Shown: positions 11,166 through 22,068 of the stretch, piece by piece | Layout: each line of letters opens with the position of its first letter | Position numbering within the stretch: position 1 is the stretch's first letter | Assembly: GCF_902167145.1 (NCBI RefSeq) | Contig: NC_050100.1 | Coordinates: 188,101,439 to 188,165,438 of the forward strand | Reading direction: 5' to 3' | Length of the DNA: 64,000 nucleotides | Source: Zea mays | Taxonomy: Eukaryota; Streptophyta; Magnoliopsida; Poales; Poaceae | The notes under the pieces: model-generated | What the model saw: only the letters and a program-made list of their open reading frames with translations | Database searches by the model: none | Told to the model about the DNA's origin: nothing | Made by a program: the position numbers and the translations under genes

Positions 11166-12973
11166 ACACGGGGCAACTCATGCTTGGTAAAGCGGTTCAG
11201 ATAATCAACAGGCGAGACTTAATGCTCGAAAATGAGGAAAAAACACGGCTTCGTGCCGAAACTACATACACGTTCAGGCCTCGACAGCCGCAATGAACAA
11301 AAAACACTGGCATTCGAAGTGCCATTACAAACGGAACTCCGGTTCCCCCTCCGCAGGTACGAACAACCCCACTCCGAGGGGGAAGGCCTGCGGAGCAACG
11401 GAAGGCCGACGAACGGCGCGCCGTCACCTGCTCCAGCAGCGGCGACGACGACGACTTCTGCTCCGGGGGGCCGAACAGCGGCAACGCTGACCTCAGGGTG
11501 GATGCCGCTGCCAGGAGGCCCCCGCCCATGCCAAAACTTGTGAGGCAAGGACGGGCAGAAGGCCGTAGAAGTTGGAGGTCAGCCCGTGGCCGGTCCCGGC
11601 CGCCGCGCCGGCGGAAGAACCTCTTCCAGCTGCCGTGGCAGACGCCGGCGCCGCAAGTGGCCCCGAAGCCACTCGCGGCTGAAGACCAGGCACGCTGCAG
11701 CTGCCGGACGCCACGGGCAATGCCCGCTTCTCCCCCCATCACTGAGTGAAGGAGCGGGCCACCGCCCACGCAGGGGCCGACCCCAACTCGGCACTCTCCC
11801 CTCCCCAGCCTTGGTGATGAAAATCCTTGAGGCTGAGGAAGGGGCAGAGGCCGCAGCCCGGCTCGCTTTCCCCCACCATCAAGCTGGAGGTCGCCATCTC
11901 GGGTGACCGCCGGTGAAGGGGTGCGACCGGGCTGCGTGATGAAAATCCTTGAAGCCGAACGATGGCTGAGAGGTACCAACTCCCATGGAGTTGCGTTCCT
12001 CCAACAAGGAGGCGGAAAGGCGGCGGATACCCCCCATCCGGGGGCTTGGAAGATGGGAAGACACGACGCTTAAGGGAGGAAGAAGACATGGTTGCCTTAC
12101 GAAAGGAGTCTCCCTCCTTTTAAAGGCAACTCTCCCTACGTGCGCCCCCAGGCGCCACGGGCTGAGTCTTCTCCAACACGCTCCAAGGCCCTCCCCTGCG
12201 ACTCGGGGGCTGGGTCCCGCATGTCATGCAAGCCGGCTCAGGGCAGAAGAAGCCAAACCGCCGCGCGTGGTGCGCACGACCGACCGGCGGTTACAGGCGA
12301 CCCCCCATTTCCGCCCAGACCAACGGGCAGAAGGGGCGGGCAGCCATGCAGGCGGCATGCAACCGCGCCAGATGGACGCGCTTCTCGGACTTCTGACACG
12401 CCAGCTTGGGAACCCAGGCCCACGCATCGAGCAACCGGCGCGCCAGTTGCTGCATGCAAGCAACCGCACCGCCACTTGTGCCACCATCGCGCCTCTTCGG
12501 TTGCAAAGCCTATGCCACGACTCGAGGCGACTCAACAGCGCCAGCCTGGCGCGTCGAAGCGACCGAAAGTGGGCCGGCAGTAATAGCGGTGGCAGGCGGG
12601 CGGGCGCAGCGGTCACGTCGTCAGCCAGGCTCACGTCCCATCCTGAGACAGCAAGAGAGCCTCCACTCACGGCGTGGAAACGGTGCACCCGTGACCCGTT
12701 CCTCGAACGGATCGCATGCGCGCAACGGCCGCCCCGCCAACCACTCGCCCCGTCGCATTAACTCCGCGGCGGGACACGCGGCGCCTCTGGCAGGCGGAGC
12801 GCGCGACACTTCACCTTCGCCGTAATAAACGCGTCAGAAAAGGTACGCCACGTCGTCCGATTTCGTATCCTTTTCCGTTTTTCTCTTTCTCTATCTCTTG
12901 CAACAGGGACCGAGAAAGGGGGACACCCCGAAAGGGATCCTTCCCCGCGAAGGAACCGGGCTCCGAGCCCCCC

Positions 12974-13192
12974 ATTACTGATCAGGGGTTCGAAGACTGG
13001 CCCCCCGAAGGGTTCAACAGTCGCCTCAGATCGCGTGGGCCCGACACCCACTACTGGTCAGGGGTTCGAAGGCCAGCCCCCCGAAGGGCTCCATGGCCGC
13101 CTCAGGCTACTCGGGCTCCGCGCCCATTACTGATCAGGGGTTCGAAGGCTGGCCCCCGAAGGGTTCACAGTCGCCTCAGACACCGAGCGAGG
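12974..13192 (+). repeat. 76-bp tandem repeat, about 2.9 copies, in Huck 3' region
   Basis: Units start ACTGATCAGGGGTTCGAAG or a close variant at 12,974, 13,050 and 13,126, each followed by GGCCCCCCGAAGGG and a GCCTCAG block. The third is shortened by single-base losses. Confidence 0.85.
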
Positions 13193-13734
13193 GATGACCA
13201 GGGGTACGTTCGATACATAACCAAGGCTCGGGCTGCGCTCCCGAGGTACCCTAGGACATTTCCGAGACCAGCGGGAACGATCTTGTAACGGAATCCCATC
13301 GGAGGGAGGCATCGAGCCCTCGGACCCCGTCGCCAGGGGACCGGGTCCGGCAAATCACCCGCAGGTACTTTTGGGCGTGCCTCTGGGCCCCTAGCCGACC
13401 CCCAACGAACGGGGCACGGACGTCCACTCGGATTACCCGCTCGCAGCTCACCGGAGACACCATGTTCGGTGCCCATCGAGGGTAACATGGCGCACTCCCC
13501 CCTCCTCCTTGCGGAAAGGCGACGTAGGGGCGTATGTAAAAAGTCGAGTCTGTCCCTGATCGTCCTCTCGCCCTGTGCAGAGGCTCGGGGGCTGCTCTCG
13601 CAAAAACTGGCTCCGGCCAAATCGTTGACAGCGTCAACATACCAGCCCGAGAGCTTGGGCCCCGACCGTGCACCCGGGCTACGGCCAGTTCGCATGAGGG
13701 AACGACCAGACCAGCCGAAGCGTTAAGCGAAGTA

Positions 13735-13912
13735 TTAAGACCTCGAAGGAGTGTAACCACTCCTCCGAGGCCTCGGGGGCTACACCCGGCGGGTGCGCTC
13801 GCGCGCACCCACCGGAACGAAATGCAACCGAGAAAGGCTGGTCCCCTTGCAAAAAAGTGCGACAAAAGCCTCCAAGCGAGTGCTGACACTCCCTTTGAGG
13901 CTCGGGGGCTAC
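13735..13912 (+). promoter_or_regulatory. Huck polypurine tract with hairpins upstream
   Basis: The purine-rich GAGGCTCGGGGGCTAC directly precedes the 3' LTR at 13,913. Upstream are a hairpin with AGGAGTG/CACTCCT arms (about 13,740-13,770), a second CTCGGGGGCTAC at 13,772, and a hairpin with GGGTGCGC/GCGCACCC arms (about 13,790-13,812). Confidence 0.65.
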
Positions 13913-15528
13913 TGTCGGGGACCATAATTAGGGGTACCCTCAAGACGCCTAATTCTCAGCTGGTAACCCCCATCAGCATAAAGCTGCAAAGGCCTGATGG
14001 GCACGATTAAGTCAGGGATCAGTCCACACGAGTGACTCGATCACGCTTCGCCCGAGCCTAGCCTCGGCCAAAGGCAGCCGACCTCGAGAGACTTCCGTCT
14101 CGCCCGAGGCCCCCTTTTTATGGCGGACACATCACCGGCTTGCCCGAGGCCTTGGCTTCGCTCAGAAGCAACCTTGACTAAATCGCCACACCGACTGACC
14201 AAATTGCAGGGGCATTAAACGCAAAGGTGGCCTGACACCTCTATCCTGACACGCGCCCCCGGCAGGGCCGAAGTGACCGCCGTCACTCCACCGCTCCACT
14301 GGCCAGTCTGACAGAAGGACAGCGCCGCCTGCGCCACTCCGACTGCAGTGCCACTCGACAGAGTGAGTCTGACAGGCAGTCAGGCCTTGCCACGGCGAAC
14401 TACGCTCCGCCCGACCCCAGGGCTCGGACTCGGGCTAAGACCCGGAAGACGGCGAACTCCGCTCCGCCCGACCCCAGGGCTCGGACTCGGGCTAGGACCC
14501 GGAAGACGGCGAACTCCGCTCCGCCCGACCCCAGGGCTCGGACTCGGGCTAAGACCCGGAAGACGGCGAACTCCGCTCCGCCCGACCCCAGGGCTCGGAC
14601 TCGGGCTAAGACCCGGAAGACGGCGAACTCCGCTCCGCCCGACCCCAGGGCTCGGACTCGGGCTAAGACCCGGAAGACGACGAAACTCCGCCTCGCCCGA
14701 CCCCAGGGCTCGGACTCCGCCCTGGCCTCGGCCGAACGACTTCCGCCTCGCCCGACCCCTTGGCTCGGGCTCGACCGCGGCAACAAAAGGCAGACTCAAC
14801 CTCGGCTTCGGAGGAACCCCCACGTCGCCCTGCTTAGGGCACAGACCGCCACGTCAACAGGAGGCGCCATCATCATCCTACCCCGAATCGACTCGGGTCA
14901 CGGAGAACAAGACCGGCGTCTCATCCGGCCAGCTCCGTCAGAGGGGCAATGATGGCGCTCCACAAGCTCTATGACGACGGCGGCCCCCGGCTCTCTTACG
15001 GAAGCAGGACAACGTCAGCAGGGACTCGACCGCTCCAACAGCTGTCCCTCCATCAGGCTCCGCCGCACCTCCGACAGCCACGACATCACGCCAGCAGGGT
15101 GCCCAGATCTCTCCGGCTGCCACATTGGCATGTACCTAGGGCTTTAGCTCTCCCTCCGCTAGACACGTAGCACTCTGCTACACCCCCCATTGTACACCTG
15201 GATCCTCTCCTTACGACTATAAAAGGAAGGACCAGGGCCTTCTCAGAGAAGGTTGGCCGCGCGGGACCGAGGACGGGACAGGCGCTCTCTTGGGGCCGCT
15301 CGCTTCCCTCACCCGCGTGGACGCTTGTAACCCCCCTACTGCAAGCGCACCTGACCTGGGCGCGGGACGAACACGAAGGCCGCGGGACTTACACCTCTCT
15401 CACGCTCGACTCCGGCCACCTCGCCTCTCCCCCCTTCGCGCTCGCCCACGCGCTCGACCCATCTAGGCTGGGGCACGCAGCACACTCACTCGTCGGCTTA
15501 GGGACCCCCCTGTCTCGAAACGCCGACA
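13913..15528 (+). repeat. Huck-like 3' LTR
   Basis: Second copy of the LTR, 1,616 bp. It is 12 bp longer than the 5' copy because of a direct duplication of CCCACGCGCTCG near 15,445. The 57-bp array is at 14,393-14,677 and the TATA box at 15,218-15,224. It is followed by the target duplication CTTAG. Confidence 0.95.
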
Positions 15529-15533
15529 CTTAG

Positions 15534-18198
15534 GGTCGGCTTGGAATCTTGCACACATACAAACGGAAAGCATGATGTCCGGTCGAGATGCACATAAATA
15601 AAGCAATGAACCAATCATCGACCGGTATACCTTTTGATCCACGGACTTACCTCCCGTGTTGAGGTCGAGATGCCCATTGGTTCCCATGGGTGTCTTGATG
15701 GGCTTGGCATCCTTCATTCCAAACTTGGTTAGAATGTCTTGAGTGTACTTCGTTTGGCTAATGAAGGTGCCCTCTTGGAGTTGCTTGACTTGGAATCCTA
15801 GAAAATACTTCAACTCCCCCATCATAGACATCTCGAATTTCTGTGTCATGATCCTACTAAATTCTTCACATGTAGATTCGTTAGTAGACCCAAATATGAT
15901 ATCATCAACATAAATTTGGCATACAAACAAATCATTGTCAAGAGTTTTAGTGAACAACGTAGGATCGGCCTTGCCGACTTTGAAGCCATTAGCAATAAGG
16001 AAATCTCTAAGGCATTCATACCATGCTCTTGGGGCTTGCTTGAGCCCATAAAGCGCCTTAGAGAGCCTATAGACATGGTTAGGGTACTCACTGTCTTCAA
16101 AGCCGGGAGGTTGCTCAACATAGACCTCCTCCTTGATTGGTCCGTTGAGGAAGGCACTCTTCACGTCCATTTGGTAAAGCTTGAAGCCATGGTAAGTAGC
16201 ATAGGCCAATAATATACGAATTGACTCAAGCCTAGCTACGGGTGCATAGGTTTCACCAAAATCCAAACCTTCGACTTGGGAGTATCCCTTGGCCACAAGT
16301 CGAGCTTTGTTCCTTGTCACCACACCATGCTCGTCTTGCTTGTTGTGGAAGACCCACTTGGTTCCTACAACATTTTGGTTAGGACGTGGAACTAAATGCC
16401 ATACCTCGTTCCTTGTGAAATTGTTGAGCTCCTCTTGCATCGCCATCACCCAATCCGAATCTTGTAGTGCTTCCTCTACCCTGTGTGGCTCAATAGAGGA
16501 AACAAAAGAATAATGCTCACAAAAATGTGCAACCCGAGATCGAGTAGTTACCCCCTTATGAATGTCGCCGAGGATGGTGTCGACGGGGTGATCTCGTTGG
16601 ATTGCTTGGTGGACTCTTGGGTGTGGCGGCCTTGGTTCTTCATCCTCCTTGTCTTGATCATTTGCATCTCCCCCTTGATCATTGCCGTCATCTTGAGGTG
16701 GCTCATCTCTTTGATCTTCTCCTTCATCAACTTGAGCCTCGTCCTCATTTTGAGTTGGTGGAGATGCTTGTGCGGAAGAGGAAGGTTGATCTTGTGCATG
16801 TGGAGGCTCTTCGGATTCCTTAGGACACACATCCCCAATGGACATGTTCTTTAGCGCTATGCATGGAGCCTGTTCTTCACCTATCTCATCAAGATCAACT
16901 TGCTCTACTTGGGAGCCGTTAGTCTCGTCGAACACAACGTCACAAGAAACTTCAACAAGTCCTGAGGACTTGTTAAAGACTCTATATGCCCTTGTGTTTG
17001 AGTCATATCCTAGTAAAAAGCCTTCTACAGTTTTAGGAGCAAATTTAGATTTTCTACCTCTCTTAATAAGAATAAAGCATTTGCTACCAAAAACTCTAAA
17101 ATATGAAATATTGGGCTTTTTACCGGTTAGGAGTTCATAGGATGTCTTCTTGAGGATTCGGTGTAGATATAACCGGTTGATGGCGTAGCAGGCGGTGTTG
17201 ACTGCCTCGGCCCAAAACCGATCCGGTGTCTTGTACTCATCAAGCATGGTTCTTGCCATGTCCAATAGAGTTCGATTCTTCCTCTCCACTACACCATTTT
17301 GTTGTGGGGTGTAGGGAGAAGAGAACTCATGCTTGACGCCCTCCTCCTCAAGGAAGCCTTCAATTTGAGAGTTCTTGAACTCCGTCCCGTTGTCGCTTCT
17401 AATTTTCTTGATCCTTAAGCCGAACTCATTTTGAGCCCGTCTCAAGAATCCCTTTAAGGTCTCTTGGGTATGGGATTTATCCTGCAAAAAGAACACCCAA
17501 GTGAAGCGAGAATAATCATCCACAATAACTAGACAGTACTTACTCCCGCCGATGCTTATGTAAGCTATCGGGCCGAATAGGTCCATGTGTAGGAGCTCCA
17601 GTGGCCTGTCACTAGTCATGATGTTCTTGTGTGGATGATGAGTGCCAACTTGCTTCCCGGCTTGGCATGCGCTACAAATCCTGTCTTTCTCAAAATAAAC
17701 ATTGGTTAGTCCTAAAATGTGTTCTCCCTTTAGAAGCTTATGAAGATTCTTCATTCCAACATGGGCTAGTCGGCGGTGCCAGAGCCAACCCAAGTTAGTC
17801 TTAGCAACCAAGCAAGTGTCGAGTTCAGCTCTATCAAAATCTACCAAGTATAGCTGACCCTCTAACACTCCCTTAAATGCTATTGAATCATCACTTCTTC
17901 TAAAGACAGTAACACCTACATCAGTAAATAGACATTTGTAGCCCATTTGACATAATTGGGATACAGAAAGCAAATTGTAATCTAAAGAATCTACAAGAAA
18001 AACATTGGAAATAGTATGGTCAGGTGATATAGCAATTTTACCCAATCCTTTGACCAAACCTTGGTTTCCATCCCCGAATGTGATAGTTCGTTAGGGATCT
18101 TGGTTTTTCTCATAAGAGGAGAACATCTTCTTCTCCCCTGTCATGTGGTTTGTGCACCCACTGTCGAGTATCCAACTTGAGCCCCCGGATGCATAAAC
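15534..18198 (-). pseudogene. pol: Element A pol, N-terminal part (protease, integrase, RT)
   Basis: Copia-type pol of element A. The frame opens at 18,198 (VYASGGSSWILDSGCTNHM), which carries the DSG aspartic protease motif. It is stopped by TAA at 18,091-18,093, where element C has CAA. It is then open to the Huck junction at 15,534. Integrase has the H-H-C-C module ([13 protein letters not shown] ... CSACQAGKQ) and the DDE residues ([31 protein letters not shown]). RT contains [13 protein letters not shown] and the catalytic YVDD box. Past 15,533 the apparent frame runs into the Huck LTR and that tail is not part of pol. The gene is broken twice, by the stop and by the insertion. It continues in the same frame at 1,886-1,314. 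Confidence 0.93.
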
Positions 18199-18211
18199 CT
18201 ACAAAACAATT

Positions 18212-20914
18212 TTAGTTCTTGACTTTAGGTACCCAAACGGTTTTGGGTCCTTTGGCATTAGAAACAAGAACTTTGGGTACCCAAACACAAGTCTTAGAGC
18301 CCTTGTGTTTGCCCCCAACAAACTTGGCAACTACCTTGCCGGATTTGTTAGTCAAAACATAAGATGCATCAAAAGTCCTAAATGAAATGCCATGATCATT
18401 TGATGCACTTGGAGTTTTCTTTCTAGGCAACTTAGCACGGGTTGGTTGCCTAGAGCTAGATGTCTTACCCTTATACATAAAAGCATGGTTAGGGCCAGAG
18501 TGAGACTTCCTAGAATGAATTTTCTTAATTTTGCTCTCGGGATAACCGGCAGGGTACAAAATGTAACCCTCGTTATCCTGAGGCATGGGAGCCTTGCCCT
18601 TAACAAAGTTAGACAAGTTCTTAGGGGGAGCATTAAGTTTGACATTGTCTCCCCTTTGGAAGCCAATGCCATCCTTAATGCCAGGGCGTCTCCCATTATA
18701 GAGCATACTTCTAGCAAATTTAAACTTTTCATTTTCTAAGTTATGCTCGGCAATTTTAGCATTTAATATTGCTATATGATCATTTTGTTGTTTAATTAAA
18801 GTCATGTGATCATGAATAGCATTAATATCAACATCTCTACATCTAGTACAAATGGAAACATGCTCAACACTAGATGTAGAGGGTTTGCATGAATTAAGTT
18901 CAACGATCTTAGCACGCAAGATATCATTATTATCTCTAAGATCGGAAATTGTAACATTGCAAACATCTAGTTCTTTAGCCTTAGCAATTAAATTTTCATT
19001 TTCTACTCTAAGGCTAGCGAGAGAAATGTTTAATTCTTCAATCTTAGCAAGCAAATCATCATTATCATTTCTAAGATTGGGAATTGAAACATTACAAACA
19101 TGTGAGTCAACCTTAGCATTTAAACTAGCATTTTCATTTCTAAGGTTGGTAATAGTATTATGGCAAGTACTTAGCTCACTAGATAATTTCTCACATTTTT
19201 CTACCTCTAGAGCATAAGCATTTTTAACCTTAACATGCTTTTTATTTTCCTTGATTAGGAAGTCCTCTTGGGAGTCCAAGAGGTCATCCTTTTCATGGAT
19301 GGCACTAATTAGCTCATTTAGTTTTTCCTTTTGTTCCATGTTAAGGTTGCCAAAAAGAACGCGCAAGTTATCCTCCTCATTGCTAGCATCATCCTCATCA
19401 CTAGAGGTTTCATATTTAGTGGAGGATCTTGATTTTACCTTCTTCCTTTTGCCGTCCTTTGCCATGAGGCACTTGTGGCCGACGTTTGGGAAGAGGAGTC
19501 CTTTGGTGACGGCGATGTTGGCGGCGTCCTCGTCGGAGGAGGAGTCGGTGGAGCTCTCGTCGGAGTCCCACTCGCGGCACACGTGGGCATCGCCGCCCCT
19601 CTTCTTGTGGTACCTCTTCTTTTCTTTCCTCTTTCCCTTCTTGTCGTTATCCCTGTCACTGTCACTTGATAATGGACATTTAGCGATAAAGTGACCGGGC
19701 TTACCACACTTGTAGCAAACCTTCTTGGAACGGGATTTGTAATCCTTCCCCTTCCGTTGCTTGAGGATTTGGCGAAAGCTTTTGATGATTAAAGCCATCT
19801 CCTCATTGTCGAGCTTGGAGGCGTCAATTGGTTGTCTACTCGGTGTAGACTCCTCCTTCTTCTCCTCCGTCGCCTTAAATGCCACCGGTTGTGCTTCGGA
19901 CGTGGAGGGTTCATCAAGCTCGTTGATCTTCTTGGAGCCCTTGATCATACATTCAAAGCTCACAAAATTCCCGATAACTTCCTCGGGGGTCATTTGAGTA
20001 TATCTAGGATTACCACGAATTAATTGAACTTGAGTGGGGTTAAGGAAAATGAGTGATCTAAGAATAACCTTAACCACCTCGTGGTCATCCCACTTCTTGC
20101 TCCCGAGGTTGCGCACTTGGTTCACCAAAGTCTTGAGCAGGTTGTACATGTCTTGTGGCTCTTCCCCTTGGCGAAGTCGAAAGCGACCGAGCTCCCCCTC
20201 GATCGTTTCCCGCTTGGTGATCTTTGTTAGTTCATCACCCTCGTGCGCGGTCTTGAGGAGGTCCCAAATTTCCTTTGCATTCTTCAACCCTTGCACCTTG
20301 TTGTATTCCTCTCTATTTAGAGAGGCCAAGAGTATGGTTGTGGCTTGGGAGTTGAAGTGCTCGATTTGGGCCACCTCGTCCTCATCATAATCCTCATCCC
20401 CTACGGATGGTACCTGTGCTCCAAACTCAACAACATTCCATATACTTTTGTGGAGTGAGGTTAGATGAAATTTCATTAAGTCACTCCACCTAGCATAATC
20501 TTCACCGTCAAAGGTTGGCGGTTTGCCTAATGGAACGGAAAGTAATGGAGTATGTCTAGATGTACGAGGATAGTGTAAGGGGATCTTACTAAACTTCTTA
20601 CGCTCTTGGCGTTTAGAAGTTACGGAGGGCGCATCGGAGCCGGAGGTCGATGTTGATGAAGTGTCGGTCTCGTAGTAGACCACTTTCCTCATCCTCTTGT
20701 GCTTGTCCCCACTCCGATGTGGCTTGTGAGAGGAAGATCTCTCCTTCTTCTCTTTGTGGTGAGAAGAAGATTTCTTCTCCTTCCCTTTGTTGGAGGAGCT
20801 CTTCTTCTTCTCCTTCCTCTTGGTGCGGGACTCTTCCGATGAAGTGCTCCCGTAGCTTGTAGTGGGCTTTTCGCCGGTCTCCATCTCCTTCTTGGCGTGA
20901 TCTCCCGACATCAC
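18212..20914 (-). CDS. gag: Element A gag (intact, 900 aa)
   Basis: Nucleocapsid/capsid precursor of the Sirevirus. It starts at ATG 20,914, 45 bases after the LTR, with MMSGDHAKKEMETGEK. A Lys/Ser-rich N-terminus is followed by the copia gag core (LGKPPTFDGEDYARWSDLM at about residues 130-150, then KEIWDLLKTAHEG). The CCHC zinc knuckle CYKCGKPGHFIAKC is at about residues 396-409. An acidic stretch and a long Asn/Leu-rich coiled-coil region follow (about residues 520-740). Long coiled-coil gag extensions are known in Sireviruses. The frame has no stop or shift, unlike the relatives B, C and D. Its stop (18,212-18,214) lies 13 bases before pol opens in another frame. Confidence 0.95.
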   Translation of the reverse strand: MMSGDHAKKEMETGEKPTTSYGSTSSEESRTKRKEKKKSSSNKGKEKKSSSHHKEKKERSSSHKPHRSGDKHKRMRKVVYYETDTSSTSTSGSDAPSVTSKRQERKKFSKIPLHYPRTSRHTPLLSVPLGKPPTFDGEDYARWSDLMKFHLTSLHKSIWNVVEFGAQVPSVGDEDYDEDEVAQIEHFNSQATTILLASLNREEYNKVQGLKNAKEIWDLLKTAHEGDELTKITKRETIEGELGRFRLRQGEEPQDMYNLLKTLVNQVRNLGSKKWDDHEVVKVILRSLIFLNPTQVQLIRGNPRYTQMTPEEVIGNFVSFECMIKGSKKINELDEPSTSEAQPVAFKATEEKKEESTPSRQPIDASKLDNEEMALIIKSFRQILKQRKGKDYKSRSKKVCYKCGKPGHFIAKCPLSSDSDRDNDKKGKRKEKKRYHKKRGGDAHVCREWDSDESSTDSSSDEDAANIAVTKGLLFPNVGHKCLMAKDGKRKKVKSRSSTKYETSSDEDDASNEEDNLRVLFGNLNMEQKEKLNELISAIHEKDDLLDSQEDFLIKENKKHVKVKNAYALEVEKCEKLSSELSTCHNTITNLRNENASLNAKVDSHVCNVSIPNLRNDNDDLLAKIEELNISLASLRVENENLIAKAKELDVCNVTISDLRDNNDILRAKIVELNSCKPSTSSVEHVSICTRCRDVDINAIHDHMTLIKQQNDHIAILNAKIAEHNLENEKFKFARSMLYNGRRPGIKDGIGFQRGDNVKLNAPPKNLSNFVKGKAPMPQDNEGYILYPAGYPESKIKKIHSRKSHSGPNHAFMYKGKTSSSRQPTRAKLPRKKTPSASNDHGISFRTFDASYVLTNKSGKVVAKFVGGKHKGSKTCVWVPKVLVSNAKGPKTVWVPKVKN

Positions 20915-20944
20915 TTCGAGCGGTTAGGCTCTAATGAAGCACCG

Positions 20945-20959
20945 GGCTCCGATACCAAT
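20945..20959 (-). other. Element A primer-binding site
   Basis: On the minus strand ATTGGTATCGGAGCC follows the LTR end directly. It resembles the complement of the initiator-Met tRNA 3' end (TGGTATCAGAGC) with one change. Confidence 0.8.
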
Positions 20960-21522
20960 TGAAAGTCGCCTAGAGGGGGGGTGAATAGGGCGAAACTGAA
21001 ATTTACAAATATAAACACAACTACAAGCCGGGTTAGCGTTAGAAATATAAACGAGTCCACGAGAGAGGGTGAAAAAACAAATCGCAACCAAATGGAGAGT
21101 GTGACACGGGATTTGTTTTACCGAGGTTCGGTTCTCGCAAACCTACTCCCCGTTGAGGAGGCCACAAAGGCCGGGTCTCTTTCAACCCTTCCCTCTCTCA
21201 AACGGTCCCTCGGACCGAGTGAGCTTTCTCTTCTCGATCACTTGGAACACAAAGTTCCCACAAGGACCACCACAAATTTGGTGTCTCTTGCCTCAATTAC
21301 AAGTGAGTTTGATCGCAATGAAAGAATCAAGAAAGAAGAAATCAATCCAAGCGCAAGAGCTCGAAAGAACACAAGCAAATCTCTCTCTCTAATCACTAGG
21401 GCGTTGTGTGGAATTTGGAGAGGATTTGATCTCTTTGGTGTGTCTAGAATTGAATGCTAGAGCTCTTGTAAGTAGTTGGGAAGTGGAAAACTTGGATGCA
21501 ATGAAAGGTGGGGTGGTTGGGG

Positions 21523-21530
21523 TATTTATA
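21523..21530 (-). promoter_or_regulatory. TATA box of element A 5' LTR
   Basis: TATAAATA on the minus strand inside the context GGGCTATAAATACCCC. The same site recurs in the LTRs of C, B and E. Confidence 0.65.
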
Positions 21531-21577
21531 GCCCCAACCACCAAACTTGACCGTTGGTGGAGGCTGTCTGTTTGATG

Positions 21578-22068
21578 GCGCACCGGACAGTCCGGTGCAC
21601 ACCGGACATGTCCGGTGCCCCAGCCACGTCACCAATGCCGTTGGATTCTGACCGTTGGAGCTTCTGACTTCTGGGCCCGCCTGGATGTCCGGTGCACACC
21701 GGACATGTCCTGTTCATTGTCCGGTGCGCCAGTATGGGCACGCCTGACGTCTGCGCGCGCATTTAATGCGTTGCAGGTAGCCGTTGGCGCCGAAATAGCC
21801 GTTGCCCCGCTGTTGCACCGGACAGTCCGGTGCACACCGGACAGTCCGGTGAATTTTAGCGAAGCAGCCGACGTTAATTCCCGAGGCTAGCGAGTTCCGG
21901 AGGCCGCCCTTCCTTGGAGCACCGGACATGTCCGGTGTACACCGGACAGTCCGGTGAATTATAGCGGAGTGGCCTCCGTAAATTCCCGAAGCTAGCGAGT
22001 TCCGAGTTTGAGTTCTCTGGTGCACCGGACATGTCCGGTGGCACACCGGACAGTCCGGTGCGCCAGAC
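21578..22068 (-). promoter_or_regulatory. Cluster of CACCGGAC/GTCCGGTG palindromes upstream of the LTR promoter
   Basis: About ten 17-18 bp palindromes of the form CACCGGAC-N-GTCCGGTG, or CACCGGACATGTCCGGTG, lie upstream of the TATA box. Such palindromes are a described feature of Sirevirus LTRs; the binding factor is not known to me. Confidence 0.75.

Larger units (their letters stand above)
10054..13912 (+). other. Huck 3' noncoding region
   Basis: A 3.9-kb stretch between pol and the 3' LTR, as is usual for Tat-lineage elements. I find no recognisable protein in either strand. It contains dispersed and tandem repeats (separate entries), two GC-rich hairpins near 13,740-13,820, and repeated copies of the polypurine-tract core CTCGGGGGCT. 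The longest open frame, 11,197-11,979 minus, is low-complexity and matches nothing I know. Confidence 0.8.
1892..15528 (+). mobile_element. Huck-like Ty3/gypsy retrotransposon (Tat lineage), complete, 13.6 kb
   Basis: LTRs of 1,604 and 1,616 bp (TG...CA) flank a gag-protease-RT-RNase H-integrase polyprotein and a 3.9-kb noncoding 3' region. The 5-bp target duplication CTTAG is at 1,887-1,891 and 15,529-15,533. RT before integrase makes it gypsy; the long 3' noncoding region and the DGG protease motif fit the Tat lineage. By eye the two LTRs differ by 12 substitutions plus a 12-bp duplication, about 0.75 percent. The name Huck is from memory of the LTR start and the overall size. Confidence 0.93.

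Noticed and set aside
11197..11979. 260-codon antisense ORF in the Huck 3' region
   Set aside because: Some Tat-lineage elements carry antisense genes, but this one is low-complexity, Gly/Arg/Ser-rich and matches nothing I recognise.
13251..13943. 230-codon minus-strand ORF near the Huck 3' LTR
   Set aside because: Crosses the noncoding region into the LTR; no domain.
15463..15533. C-terminal tail of the element A pol ORF past 15,533
   Set aside because: It is translation of Huck LTR sequence. The true continuation is at 1,886-1,314.
21578..22068. Regularly recurring palindromes that look like a CRISPR array
   Set aside because: Plant retrotransposon LTR context; the repeats are palindromic motifs with irregular spacing, not repeat-spacer units.
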